Positions 40,474 to 50,580 are shown, counted from the first letter of the stretch. The stretch is 56,795 nucleotides of DNA from a candidate division Kazan bacterium (GCA_003647645.1 QMNG01000004.1:1-56795), one strand, 5' to 3'. A program made the numbers and translations. The notes: a model not told the origin generated them from the sequence alone.

Positions 40474-41079
40474 ATGGCAGACAAAAAAGATACCACAGAG
40501 GAACAAGCAGCCGCTGATAGCGGGACCCCGCAGAACACGGTGGAGGAGAAAAAGGAGGAAGCCCCAAAGGAGGAACCTAAGGTCGAGTCCGGCTCCAGTT
40601 CTGGCGAAGCTACGCCGGACAAGGAAAAAGCAATGGTTGAGGAGCCCCAAGCTGAAGAATCTAAAGCTGAGCCGGCTAATCAAGTTGACACCAGCAAACT
40701 TTCCGATACGGCCAACAAAGTATTAGACATGGTTTCTGAAATGACTATATTGGAGCTGGCCGAACTAGTTAAGGTTCTAGAGGATAAGTTTGGAGTAAGC
40801 GCTGCTCCGGCTGTTGCAGCGGTAGCTGGCGGCGCGGCCGGCGAAGCGTCAGGCGAAACCGAGGGAAAAAGTACTTATAACGTCAATTTAACTGACACTG
40901 GCAGCAACAAAATCGGCGTGATCAAAGCAGTCCGTGAAGTTACAGAGCTGGGCTTGAAAGAAGCTAAAGATTTAGTTGAGGCTGCTCCCAAGCTTGTTCG
41001 CGAAAATGTCAAAAAGGAAGAAGCTGAAGAGATTAAGAAAAAGCTTGAAGCCGCTGGTGCCAAAGTGGAGTTAACTTAG
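40474..41079 (+). CDS. rplL: 50S ribosomal protein L7/L12 with long acidic N-terminal extension
   Basis: C-terminal [61 protein letters not shown] at annotated start. Confidence 0.95.
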   Translation: MADKKDTTEEQAAADSGTPQNTVEEKKEEAPKEEPKVESGSSSGEATPDKEKAMVEEPQAEESKAEPANQVDTSKLSDTANKVLDMVSEMTILELAELVKVLEDKFGVSAAPAVAAVAGGAAGEASGETEGKSTYNVNLTDTGSNKIGVIKAVREVTELGLKEAKDLVEAAPKLVRENVKKEEAEEIKKKLEAAGAKVELT

Positions 41080-41278
41080 CCGCATTTTGCGTGCCCAAAA
41101 CGCGGCGCAAAAGGGCACACCATTCACAAATTTATTAGTCAAAAAACAAAACTGCCTTACTGGCTATCGCTGAACTCGCTACGCTCGAACAGCAGCTTCG
41201 CCAACGGCAGTTTTGTAATTGACTGACATAATTTGCTCAATGGGGTATATTGGCTTCGCCAAGCGGAAGAGATTTTTT
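41079..41278 (+). repeat. Structured intergenic element, copy D
   Basis: GCCGCATTTTG-CGTGCC-CAAAACGCGGC; ACAAAACTGCC/GGCAGTTTTGT; GAACTCGCTACGCTCGAACAG; GCTCAATGGGG; TTGGCTTCGCCAA; GCGGAAGAGATTTTTT. Confidence 0.9.
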
Positions 41279-42361
41279 ATGAGTATTGATTTTGAAATTA
41301 GGGCTAAGGATGGGAGGGCGAGGGCTGGTGTTATCACAACCAAGCGGGGAGAGATTAAAACTCCGACAGTGACGGTTAATTTTACCCCGGCGCTTTTGCG
41401 TAGTGGTTTAGAGCCGGCACAAGTTAAGGAATTAGGCGTGGATTTAGTATTAGTAAATACTTTGCATACATATTTATCAAATGTAGGCGATATTCATGAA
41501 TTTTTAGGTTGGGCTGGACCAGTGATGGCGGACTCTGGTGGCTTTCAGATGATTTCGCTAGCTGACAAGTTAAATGTGAAAAACCATGGAATTGAATTTA
41601 TCATTGATGAAAAAAAACTCTTTTTTACTCCAGAGAAAATTCTGGATATTCAGCGGAATATGAGTGTTGATTTGATGATGCCGCTTGATTATGTGGTCAG
41701 CGTGCGGAAAAAGAACATCTGGTTATTTGTTAAATCGGTAATTAGAACAGAACGTTGGTTCAAACAGACGCATACAACAGATTTTGATAATCTTTATTAC
41801 ATCGTGCAAGGTGGAACAAGCAGTTTGGCGCGCTATCTTAGTTTAAAAAATGCTAATGCATGGCTTAGCCGAGGCATATCGGCTGTAGCTCTGGGCGGCA
41901 TCTCTTTGGGTGAAACTAAGGACGAGATTTATCAAACGGTAAAATTTTGTTGTGACAGATTGCCAGAAGATAAACCACGGCACTTGTTGGGCGTAGGGGA
42001 GCCGGATGATCTAATTCGGTGTATTGGTTTAGGCGTCGATACTTTCGATTGTGTGGTAGCTACTCGCGAGGCTCGGCACGGCAGGGTATGGACCGGTAAA
42101 GGACCGATTCGCCTGTTAAAAAGTGATTATGCAGAAGATAGGCGAGTTATTGATGAGGATTGTGACTGTCCAACTTGCAGAGCGGGTAAAACCAGAGCCG
42201 AGCTTCGGGCGGGCTTGAAATTGGGGAACAGTGATACAAAAATTGACCTTATGCTCCACAATATTCGATTTATGATGCGGCTGATGGAACAGGCCCGACA
42301 GGCTATCGAAGATGGGGTATATTCTCAATTTCAAAACAGGTTTTGGAGATCACGTAAATAG
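41279..42361 (+). CDS. tgt: Queuine tRNA-ribosyltransferase family protein
   Basis: MADSGGFQ, GVDTFDCVVATREARHGR, CDCPTC...H zinc site; ORF-track N-terminus (41219-41278) is element D translated, so start moved to MSIDFEIRAK. Confidence 0.92.
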   Translation: MSIDFEIRAKDGRARAGVITTKRGEIKTPTVTVNFTPALLRSGLEPAQVKELGVDLVLVNTLHTYLSNVGDIHEFLGWAGPVMADSGGFQMISLADKLNVKNHGIEFIIDEKKLFFTPEKILDIQRNMSVDLMMPLDYVVSVRKKNIWLFVKSVIRTERWFKQTHTTDFDNLYYIVQGGTSSLARYLSLKNANAWLSRGISAVALGGISLGETKDEIYQTVKFCCDRLPEDKPRHLLGVGEPDDLIRCIGLGVDTFDCVVATREARHGRVWTGKGPIRLLKSDYAEDRRVIDEDCDCPTCRAGKTRAELRAGLKLGNSDTKIDLMLHNIRFMMRLMEQARQAIEDGVYSQFQNRFWRSRK

Positions 42362-42475
42362 CCCCGGGCGGACTACGCGCAATTATAAGTAGTTGAGATC
42401 ACTATCTGTATTGTGTGTTTGACAGATGAGAAGTATTTATGTATCCTGAATATCCACTCCCAGAGCTAATTTATT

Positions 42476-45400
42476 ATGATAGATAAAAATATGGGGGAAC
42501 AAGTTGAAGGAGAGGATTTAACTTCGGTTGAAGATGAAAAAGAATCTACTCCGTCCATTCCCGAAAGGCCAATCGGGGACAAAATTGAGCTTGTTGAAAC
42601 TGTCGAAGATTCCGACAGACAGCTCTTTGATAAGGAATACAAAGGTATTTCTCGGGAGCGAATTTACGACGATGAACGCTTTTGGAATGATCCCAAATAT
42701 CTGTCAATGTTGAACAAAGCTGTATTTCAAAGCATTGTCAGCTATGAGCTATATGAGAAAAGAAAAATTAAGAAGAAGGACATTGCAATAATCGATATAG
42801 ATATTCCCGATTCTACTGTTGGTTTGGAAGTGGCCCTAGAAAAATTCGAGAGAGAAGATATCACCAGAACACCAGACATCAAAGCGGTGGAAGACCATAT
42901 TCCGCTACTTTTGACAGTTCATGATTCGGTTGTTGATGTGTTTTACCAATGCGGTGTTAAGGGAGATAAGTTTTTTGGAGATGGAGCCAGGGGCCTATGT
43001 GAAGGTGGTGTAGATCAAGCAGTAGCAACTGCTAATCTCTTAAAGGAGAGTTTATCCCAGTACGGTTTAGATGTCCGTGTTGGTATAGATGTTGGTGACG
43101 TGACAATTATAGGCTGTGGAAATGAGAAAACTAAAAAAGCCTTTTTGATGGGCGACACAGTCAAAAATGCCGAGGCTATTCAAAAACATGCCCGGGTCGG
43201 TGATATTGCAATGTCTTTAGAAGCTCAGAAGAAAAAAAGAGGCCAAGCAGAAACAGACCTTTTGGAATGGACAAAGTATAGAGAAATACTCATAGCCCCC
43301 GATGAAATAAGACGAGAGATTAAAGCCAGGGAGGCCTTTTTGCCTGCCTCGAGAGTCAGGGAATTAAGATATCAGTACTTGAGCGGAGAAGAGCTTAGCC
43401 CCAGTGTGATTGAGGTCTGCACTTTGGTGATTGATCTGCCGGACATTGAAGACCGGCCATTTGATGAAGCTAACAGAATAATAACGGAAATTTTTGAGAT
43501 TATTACGAATTCTGGGGGTGAAATAGATAAAACAGACGGCCGGAAAATTATGGCTAACTTTCTTGCTGGTCGGAGTGATTTTGACGGCGTTCAGGCAGGT
43601 ATTAGACTAGTCGAAATACTTAAGGGTCTGAATGTCCCATTTAATATTGCTGCTGCCAGATCGAATGCTTTATCCGTGGTTATGGGCGGGGACAGAACTG
43701 TCATTGGCAGAGTGGCCAATCTTGCCTATCGCGAAGTTGTCGACAGCCCTGCGGGAGTTTTAACGATTGATGAGGATTTGATGAGGCGGGTGGAAACTCA
43801 AATCAAAAAGGGTGAATCGATTGGTGTATCGGAATATAAGGGAATAGGTCGGCGCGAAAGATTCGTTGTCTCCGAACTAAAGGGCTGGTATGAACTTGCC
43901 AGGGCAGAGAGGCTTTTGTTTAGACAGGATGAACTCGATGAGTTAAGCAAGGAATGCGGCCTTGTAGAGCAATCTGGCGGTCGCTGTCTGGCGATTGCTG
44001 GGAGACAAGGGTTTGGTAAATCTGCGCTTGTGGCTGAATTTTTGGCGATGAAAAAGAGAGAGGGATATAGCACGTATTTTGGCAGAGCGGAAGAATATAC
44101 GTCAAAACAGCAATTCGCGGTTTGGAGAGATTTGTTTAAGCGTATTTTTAATTTAGAAGAGATGAGCACAGAGGAAAGAACTGAAATGATACTGGGGAAA
44201 TTCCCACATTTGAGTGAGTCGCTGGCATTACTCGATCCAATTTTGGGAACCAAATTCGAAAGGACTACTTTAGTCAAATCATTGGAAACCCGTCCCAAGG
44301 ATATGAGAGAGATGCAGGCAGAAATAGTGGTTGAATTGCTCAGTACTCTATCCCGGAACAGCTCCAATGCGGCGGTAGTGCTGCTCGAGGATATGCAGTT
44401 TTTTGATGAAGATTCTCAAAGTCTACTGATAGAGGTTTTATATAAGATCAAGGATTCTAACTCTCTTTTAATTGTCACTACCAGACCGCATGATCTGGAA
44501 GGAACATTAAATCTGCCCCCGGAAGAATTTGGAAAGCTGGAAAATGTTGGAAAGATGGAAATAGGGAGCGTCCTACCGGTATTTGACGACGAAAAGTGGG
44601 AAAGGGTCAAGGAGGACTGGTGGACTGCAGCCAATTTGTGTGTACCACTGGACAGAACAGACTTTGAACAGGACGGTGATTTCTTCAAAAGAATGTTTAG
44701 GAAAATCTATGAGGAGACCGAGGGTAATTTTCGGGCGCTTCAAACCTATTTGCGTTCATGGACGGTCTACGGAGTTCAAAAAGGGTATTTTGAGGCCAAG
44801 GATAAAGTAGTTGATGGGAAATTGCAGACTGTTTATTCATTAGTTCGCGACAAAGATGGAAATCCAATGAGAATATCAGACGAGAATTTTAAAAAACTGG
44901 GTGATGTCAGCGGAATTGAAACAAGGCGCTTCCATAACTTGGAGTTGCCTAAGGTAAAAAATATATTGTTGAGTGCGTCTGTTATTGGTTCGAGCTTTTC
45001 CATAGATGAGTTGTTGTATGTTAGCGGCGGTCTGAATGAGGAAGAAGTTATCGGGTTGTTGGGAGAAGCTGAAAGGCGGGGATTCATCCGCCACATTGGA
45101 GGCGACATGTATGCTTTTGCCAACAATGAGATCAGCACAGCCATATATAGGACCCGCTCTGAGGAATTAGATCCAACTCTGCAGTATCAACATCGTTTGT
45201 TGGGTCAATACTACCACACAAAAAATCCTGACGATTTACACAAAATCGCCTTTCATCTTCGGCATAGCGATGATTATTTGGCAGCGCTTGAGGTCTTGGA
45301 TAAACTTGTACGACAATCCAAGAATTCTTTTTCATGGGAAACAATGCTGAATAGCGTTAACCATTCCAGCAAAATATTTGCCAAGATAAAAGGAGGCGGC

Positions 45401-46657
45401 GGGGAATGGCGAGCCATTCCGCCGTGGAGCAACGAGCAATTTGTTCAGTCGGAACCACAGAGCAAACTTGAAAAAGATAAGTTGATCAGTGGGGAAATTA
45501 ACAGATTATTGATAGCCTCAATAACATTACGACGGTTTAGGCGCGGAGACATTATGGAACCTGTTGATTTGGCACTGGATGAGTTTAAGAATTTAGAGAA
45601 CAAAGACAGAGAGTTGCCCACGAAAGAATTGATTACTTGGTGTAGGATCCTGATTTGTAAGGCATGCAACTATGATTTACTGAAGCAGATTGATAAGGCT
45701 GATGAAATATTTGAGCAACTCTTCAATATCACAAATTACAAATTTTGTCTTGGTGATGACAGTCCGGATGCAACCAACAGCGCGTTACACAAAATGATGT
45801 CAGACTTTTTATATTTTTACGGACTGCACTTATCAAAAAAGGGTCAGTATGAGTCTGCTATTGGTGAACTGGAAAAGGCGCTGGAATTCAGTACGGATCC
45901 GATCCAGGAGGCCAGGATAAGAAATGGTATCGGTGTCGAGAATATGAGAATCGGTGAGCTGGAACGGGCAAAACAGGAGTTTAAAACTTTAATATCATTA
46001 GCCGGTCAAAACCGGGATTTGAAAAAAAATCTGAATATATATTGGATGAACTTGGGCGAGGTGTATGAGCGTTTTGGAGAATTTGAGCTGGCGATGGATT
46101 GTTTTGATAAATCTATTGAGGCTGCAGACAAAGTGCAAAATGTTACAAGCCGACTTGGCACACGTGCTAATCAAGGTTTTGTAAGAAAATTTCAAGGAAG
46201 ATTTAAGGATGCTCTGCATATTTACCAAGAAGTTATCCAGCAAGCCGGTCGGAGGGGTATCGGAGAACTAACATCATTGTGCAAATCGGAATCAGTTTTT
46301 TGCTATTTTGAAATAGGAGATTATACAGAAGCCAGAAGAGCCATCAACAAATTGCAGGGCACAGAATTTCAGGGCAGAGGACTCACATTGACAGCCATTG
46401 AAAAGTTGCTGCTGGGAGAAAATGACACTGATTTGCTGGAAGATATATTCCTAAGAGGCAGTAAAAAAATGTTACAGGCAAAAATAGACCAACTTCATAT
46501 TGCGTTTGACAACTATTATTTTGGGAAAAAGCTACTACATCTGGGGCATCGGGATTTGGGCAAACAGCACCTATTGCAAGCCAGGGAATATTACCAAAGG
46601 AAACAAGTGCCAATGTTAATCTCTGAAATTGAGGCACTGCTTGAAGAACTTGTATAA
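42476..46657 (+). CDS. Tandem class III nucleotidyl cyclase domains + P-loop ATPase + TPR protein
   Basis: DIDIPDST...KGDKFFGDGARG...MGDTVKNAEAIQ; VIDLPDIED...KTDGRKIMANF...IGRVANLAYREV; Walker A AGRQGFGKS; C-terminal TPRs. Confidence 0.88.
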   Translation: MIDKNMGEQVEGEDLTSVEDEKESTPSIPERPIGDKIELVETVEDSDRQLFDKEYKGISRERIYDDERFWNDPKYLSMLNKAVFQSIVSYELYEKRKIKKKDIAIIDIDIPDSTVGLEVALEKFEREDITRTPDIKAVEDHIPLLLTVHDSVVDVFYQCGVKGDKFFGDGARGLCEGGVDQAVATANLLKESLSQYGLDVRVGIDVGDVTIIGCGNEKTKKAFLMGDTVKNAEAIQKHARVGDIAMSLEAQKKKRGQAETDLLEWTKYREILIAPDEIRREIKAREAFLPASRVRELRYQYLSGEELSPSVIEVCTLVIDLPDIEDRPFDEANRIITEIFEIITNSGGEIDKTDGRKIMANFLAGRSDFDGVQAGIRLVEILKGLNVPFNIAAARSNALSVVMGGDRTVIGRVANLAYREVVDSPAGVLTIDEDLMRRVETQIKKGESIGVSEYKGIGRRERFVVSELKGWYELARAERLLFRQDELDELSKECGLVEQSGGRCLAIAGRQGFGKSALVAEFLAMKKREGYSTYFGRAEEYTSKQQFAVWRDLFKRIFNLEEMSTEERTEMILGKFPHLSESLALLDPILGTKFERTTLVKSLETRPKDMREMQAEIVVELLSTLSRNSSNAAVVLLEDMQFFDEDSQSLLIEVLYKIKDSNSLLIVTTRPHDLEGTLNLPPEEFGKLENVGKMEIGSVLPVFDDEKWERVKEDWWTAANLCVPLDRTDFEQDGDFFKRMFRKIYEETEGNFRALQTYLRSWTVYGVQKGYFEAKDKVVDGKLQTVYSLVRDKDGNPMRISDENFKKLGDVSGIETRRFHNLELPKVKNILLSASVIGSSFSIDELLYVSGGLNEEEVIGLLGEAERRGFIRHIGGDMYAFANNEISTAIYRTRSEELDPTLQYQHRLLGQYYHTKNPDDLHKIAFHLRHSDDYLAALEVLDKLVRQSKNSFSWETMLNSVNHSSKIFAKIKGGGGEWRAIPPWSNEQFVQSEPQSKLEKDKLISGEINRLLIASITLRRFRRGDIMEPVDLALDEFKNLENKDRELPTKELITWCRILICKACNYDLLKQIDKADEIFEQLFNITNYKFCLGDDSPDATNSALHKMMSDFLYFYGLHLSKKGQYESAIGELEKALEFSTDPIQEARIRNGIGVENMRIGELERAKQEFKTLISLAGQNRDLKKNLNIYWMNLGEVYERFGEFELAMDCFDKSIEAADKVQNVTSRLGTRANQGFVRKFQGRFKDALHIYQEVIQQAGRRGIGELTSLCKSESVFCYFEIGDYTEARRAINKLQGTEFQGRGLTLTAIEKLLLGENDTDLLEDIFLRGSKKMLQAKIDQLHIAFDNYYFGKKLLHLGHRDLGKQHLLQAREYYQRKQVPMLISEIEALLEELV

Positions 46658-46658
46658 T

Positions 46659-46697
46659 AAAAAACACCTCTCAACAGCCTGAGAGGTGTTTTTTATA
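46659..46697. terminator. Bidirectional terminator
   Basis: AAAAAACACCTCTCA-ACAGCC-TGAGAGGTGTTTTTT. Confidence 0.92.
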
Positions 46698-46703
46698 TTT
46701 TAT

Positions 46704-46904
46704 TTAACTTGGGTCGTAAACATCATGCTCACCTCCGATATGCATTGGAGCGGCTGGTTCTCCAACTATCGGTTCTTCCGCAACCGGCCCCAGCCGGCTC
46801 ATGGCCAGAGAATATCCAAACAAGACACCTAACAGTAATACGATAGCCAGCACAACAATCAGCTCCGCTTCGAGCCAACGAACAGCTTTTTCATTTAATT
46901 TCAT
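46704..46904 (-). CDS. Small single-pass membrane protein
   Basis: 66 aa with LEAELIVVLAIVLLLGVLFGYSLAM; next to paralog-like LAEAELGLSLAVLILG N-terminus of the adjacent gene. Confidence 0.65.
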   Translation of the reverse strand: MKLNEKAVRWLEAELIVVLAIVLLLGVLFGYSLAMSRLGPVAEEPIVGEPAAPMHIGGEHDVYDPS

Positions 46905-47000
46905 GATAAAACCATTAATGATATAAATTCATCTGTATTATATCCCGAACCGAGTCAGATTTCCAAAAAATATTCCGTCATAGGGGTTTGAAAAAATAAG

Positions 47001-47921
47001 TTATTTTACAATTTCTTCAAACAGAGTAGAAAACAGGTTGATCGGCTGTAAAAATTGGGATTGTAATAGAACAGCCATTATAGTGGTGGGGGCATGTTTA
47101 ACTGAGATTTCACAATAGGCAGTAGATTTGTTGGTTTTAGCAATGGCATATCCGCGACCGGGAGCAAGTCCAGTAACCAAACCCTTATTACTGATCCTAA
47201 TAATGTTTTTACTACTTTCCTCAACCTGCCAAATCGGATTAGATACAAGGGCCCGGCCAAGTTTATCTACTTCAACAGCTCGAAGCTGGATTTGTCCACC
47301 AACGGCGACTTCGGTTTCATCCGGAATGACAACCAGATCGGTTGCAGAGACCGATGCCAGCATAACTCCTGGATAACTTCTGTCTTTTACTTCAGTGAGA
47401 GCGGCAAAAGTGTTTTTATCCCCACCCTTAAATTTGAGAGTTATTTCTGAAGCTTTGTTCAGATTCACCAAAGCCTGTGACGGCGTAACGCTAATTCCGT
47501 TGACCTCTGCCGATTCATATCTGCCAGCCAGCCAAACCATACCACTGTATGGCCGGCTGAGATCTATTCTATATATGTAAGTTTTGTTATCGCTGGCTCC
47601 GCGAGTACCTTGGCGGGTAGTAATTAAATCTTGATTATCGCCCTGCCAGCCGGTGGTTACCCGGTAAAGATTTTTGTCGTCTGTGGCGGTAAAGTTAAGT
47701 CCATCTACTTCTATCTGATCAATAATTAGCTGACTGTTAGTCGGTGCACCGGGGTATGTAGTAATTGAATTTTCAACATTGCCTGTGCTGAGCGGAGCAG
47801 GCGATACATAAGCGGTAGTTCCGCCGATCATAACAGCTCCCAAAATTAAGACTGCTAAGCTCAGCCCCAGCTCGGCTTCGGCGAATCTGATTATTTTATG
47901 CAGTAAATTTTTGTTTTTCAT
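47001..47921 (-). CDS. Secreted/membrane protein with Big2-like domain
   Basis: N-terminal TM; TEVAVGGQIQLRAVEVDKLGRALVSNPIWQVEESSKNIIRISNKGLVTGLAPGRGYAIA. Confidence 0.75.
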   Translation of the reverse strand: MKNKNLLHKIIRFAEAELGLSLAVLILGAVMIGGTTAYVSPAPLSTGNVENSITTYPGAPTNSQLIIDQIEVDGLNFTATDDKNLYRVTTGWQGDNQDLITTRQGTRGASDNKTYIYRIDLSRPYSGMVWLAGRYESAEVNGISVTPSQALVNLNKASEITLKFKGGDKNTFAALTEVKDRSYPGVMLASVSATDLVVIPDETEVAVGGQIQLRAVEVDKLGRALVSNPIWQVEESSKNIIRISNKGLVTGLAPGRGYAIAKTNKSTAYCEISVKHAPTTIMAVLLQSQFLQPINLFSTLFEEIVK

Positions 47922-47976
47922 TCCGTTTGGAAATTTTTGTTTTTATCGAAGCAAGCAAAAGCTTCATTTGCTTTTT

Positions 47977-48005
47977 ATTATATCATAAAAATATGTTTTC
48001 GTCAA
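47977..48005 (-). promoter_or_regulatory. Sigma70-like promoter
   Basis: Minus strand TTGACG, 17 bp, TATAAT. Confidence 0.8.
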
Positions 48006-48011
48006 GTAAAT

Positions 48012-48042
48012 CAACGGCTCACGATGAGCCGTTGATTTTTTC
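48012..48042 (+). terminator. Terminator-like hairpin
   Basis: TCAACGGCTCA-CGA-TGAGCCGTTGATTTTTT. Confidence 0.75.
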
Positions 48043-48060
48043 GCCCTAGTATTAGATAAT

Positions 48061-49149
48061 TTGTCTATGTTATATGCGGTAATTGTAGCTGGCGGACAAG
48101 GCACTCGTCTGTGGCCTGTAAGTCGCAGAAACAATCCCAAACAGTTATATTCCTTTGATGGGGGCGAGACGCTGTTGCAAAGAACCTACAAGCGGATGCT
48201 TAAAGTTGTTCCGCGTGAACAGATTTTTATCGAAACAAACAAAGATTACAAAAAGGAAATTTTAGAACAACTGCCTAATATAGATAAAACCAACATAATT
48301 TTGGAACCAGCTTCGCGCAACACTGCTCCGGCTGTGGGACTGGCCGCAGCCGTGATTCAAAAGCTCGACGCTGATGCCACTATGATCAATGTTTGGGCGG
48401 ATCATTATATCGCAGATGAGAAACAATATAAGAACAAAATTTTGTTGGCTGATAAGCTGTTGCAAAAGCATCCGGGGTATTTGGTTAATATCGGATCTGA
48501 GCCGAAATATCCAGCTACAGCTTTTGGTTATTTAAAAACTAGCGGCAGGTTGGGTGTTATTAATGGTGAGGTCATATATAAGGTTTCTCAGTTTGTCGAA
48601 AAACCAAACCTTACTGCAGCTAAAAAATATGTTAGGGCCGGCAACTATTATTGGAACACAGCCCTTTTTGTCTGGAAGGTAAATACTCTTCTTGAGATGT
48701 ATCAGCAATATAAGCCGAAGATTTACGACGGTTTAATGAAAATTCAGGCTGCATGGGGCACGAATGATCAGGACAAAACAATAAACAGAATTTTTCCCAA
48801 ATTGGAGAAGGTAGCCATCGATTACGCTATATTTGAGAAGGCCAGAAACATTGCTCTAATTCCCGCTGATATTGGCTGGCGGGATATTGGCAGCTGGAGG
48901 GATGTGTATGATATTTTAAGCAAGACTGGCGGAACAATAGTGCAGAAGGGAAAAGTTCGAGCAATCCAGACAACTGACTCTTTGATTTTTAATGAGAATA
49001 AGGATAAATTAGTGGTTGTAATTGGTATGAACAATGTTGTAATAGTCGATACACAAGATGCTTTGCTGGTTATGCAGAAAGATCGGGACCAAACTATTAA
49101 GAACGTAATTAAAGAGATTGAAATTTCGAAAGAAGCAAAATTCTTATGA
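48061..49149 (+). CDS. manC: Mannose-1-phosphate guanylyltransferase
   Basis: AVIVAGGQGTRLWPVSRRNNPKQL, EPASRNTAPAVGLAA, FVEKPN. Confidence 0.93.
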   Translation: MSMLYAVIVAGGQGTRLWPVSRRNNPKQLYSFDGGETLLQRTYKRMLKVVPREQIFIETNKDYKKEILEQLPNIDKTNIILEPASRNTAPAVGLAAAVIQKLDADATMINVWADHYIADEKQYKNKILLADKLLQKHPGYLVNIGSEPKYPATAFGYLKTSGRLGVINGEVIYKVSQFVEKPNLTAAKKYVRAGNYYWNTALFVWKVNTLLEMYQQYKPKIYDGLMKIQAAWGTNDQDKTINRIFPKLEKVAIDYAIFEKARNIALIPADIGWRDIGSWRDVYDILSKTGGTIVQKGKVRAIQTTDSLIFNENKDKLVVVIGMNNVVIVDTQDALLVMQKDRDQTIKNVIKEIEISKEAKFL

Positions 49150-49224
49150 ACTGAAATTAAGCATTGTGAATCAAAAATCAAAGAAAAATAAAAACACAAA
49201 TTTTAATTCGTAATCCTAGCTGAG

Positions 49225-50580
49225 ATGACAAAGCAGGTTTGGTTAATTAGTTTTATCGTTGTGGTGCTATTGGGAGCGCTGGTTATTGATTTTCCAGCTA
49301 TTGCAGAGTTTGTTGGATTCCCTGAAGGACAATTTCAAATAAGGCAAGGCCTGGACTTAAGCGGGGGAACCCATTTGGTATATCAAACAGACCTTACGGA
49401 TGTCGAACCAAAGGAGCGGTCCGACTCAGTTTCTGGTGTAGTTGAAGTGATTCGTAGACGAGTTGATGCTCTGGGAGTAGCCGAGCCGTCCATTCAAAAA
49501 ACCAGGGACAATTCGCGAGTCATCGTTGAATTGCCTGGAATTGATGATGTCAACGAAGCCATTTCATTGATCGGAGAAACAGCTGAGCTAGAATTCCGTG
49601 AGGGCATAGTTGGCAAGAGCATAGATGAAAACGGTTCTATGATTTCGAGCAACTATGACGACTGGGCAGATGTGGGCCTAACCGGGGCTAATTTTGTAAA
49701 GGCCGAAGTCCAGTTTGCCCAGGGCAGTACTGTTATTGTTTCGGAGCCGGAGGTAGTGATCAAATTTGACGCAGAAGGACGCCAGAAATTTGAGGAAGTT
49801 ACGGGGAGGAATATTAATAAGCCGCTGGCAATATTTTTAGACAAGCAGCTGCTTTCGGCACCCAAGGTAAAATCCAGAATAAATAGTGAAACCGCTGTTA
49901 TCTCGGGTGGTTTTGATCTACCCGAAGCAAAACGGTTAGCTATTCAGTTGAATGCCGGTGCTTTACCAGTGCCAATTGAACTGATTGCACAGAATAATAT
50001 TGGGGCGACACTAGGCGCTGAATCAATTCAGAAAAGTATTATCGCCGGACTGATTGGTTTATTGATGGTGATGCTATTTATGATTATCTACTATCGCCTG
50101 CCGGGTTTGGTCGCTGCGTTGGCTTTATCCATATATGCGTTAATTACTCTAGCCATATTCATTGCTATTCCAGTTACCCTGACATTGGCTGGCATCGCTG
50201 GTTTTGTACTGTCCGTCGGCATGGCCATTGATGCCAACATTTTGATATTTGAAAGAATGAAAGAGGAAGTTAGAAGGGGTAGTACTGTTAGATTGGCGAT
50301 TGATACCGGCTTTAAACGAGCGTGGACATCAATTCGCGATTCTAATATTGCCTCGTTGATTACTGTGGTAATTTTGTATTTTGGAGCCTCCGGCCTAATT
50401 CGCGGTTTTGCTGTAACATTGGGCATTGGTATTTTGGTCAGTTTGTTCACAGCCCTGACCTGTACTCACATCGTTTTACAGCTGCTAGCCAGCACCGGGT
50501 TGAGAAATAAGGCATCGCTGTGGATGGGGGGAGCATTAATAGGCCAGGATCAAAAGTCAGAAATTAAGAATCAAGCATAA
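49225..50580 (+). CDS. secD: Protein translocase subunit SecD
   Basis: QGLDLSGGTHLVYQTD, RRRVDALGVAEPSIQ, SVGMAIDANILIFERMKEE. Confidence 0.96.
   Translation: MTKQVWLISFIVVVLLGALVIDFPAIAEFVGFPEGQFQIRQGLDLSGGTHLVYQTDLTDVEPKERSDSVSGVVEVIRRRVDALGVAEPSIQKTRDNSRVIVELPGIDDVNEAISLIGETAELEFREGIVGKSIDENGSMISSNYDDWADVGLTGANFVKAEVQFAQGSTVIVSEPEVVIKFDAEGRQKFEEVTGRNINKPLAIFLDKQLLSAPKVKSRINSETAVISGGFDLPEAKRLAIQLNAGALPVPIELIAQNNIGATLGAESIQKSIIAGLIGLLMVMLFMIIYYRLPGLVAALALSIYALITLAIFIAIPVTLTLAGIAGFVLSVGMAIDANILIFERMKEEVRRGSTVRLAIDTGFKRAWTSIRDSNIASLITVVILYFGASGLIRGFAVTLGIGILVSLFTALTCTHIVLQLLASTGLRNKASLWMGGALIGQDQKSEIKNQA

Noticed and set aside
41219-41278. N-terminal MTDIICSMGYIGFAKRKRFF of the tgt ORF
   Set aside because: It is element D translated; homology begins at MSIDFEIRAK (41279)
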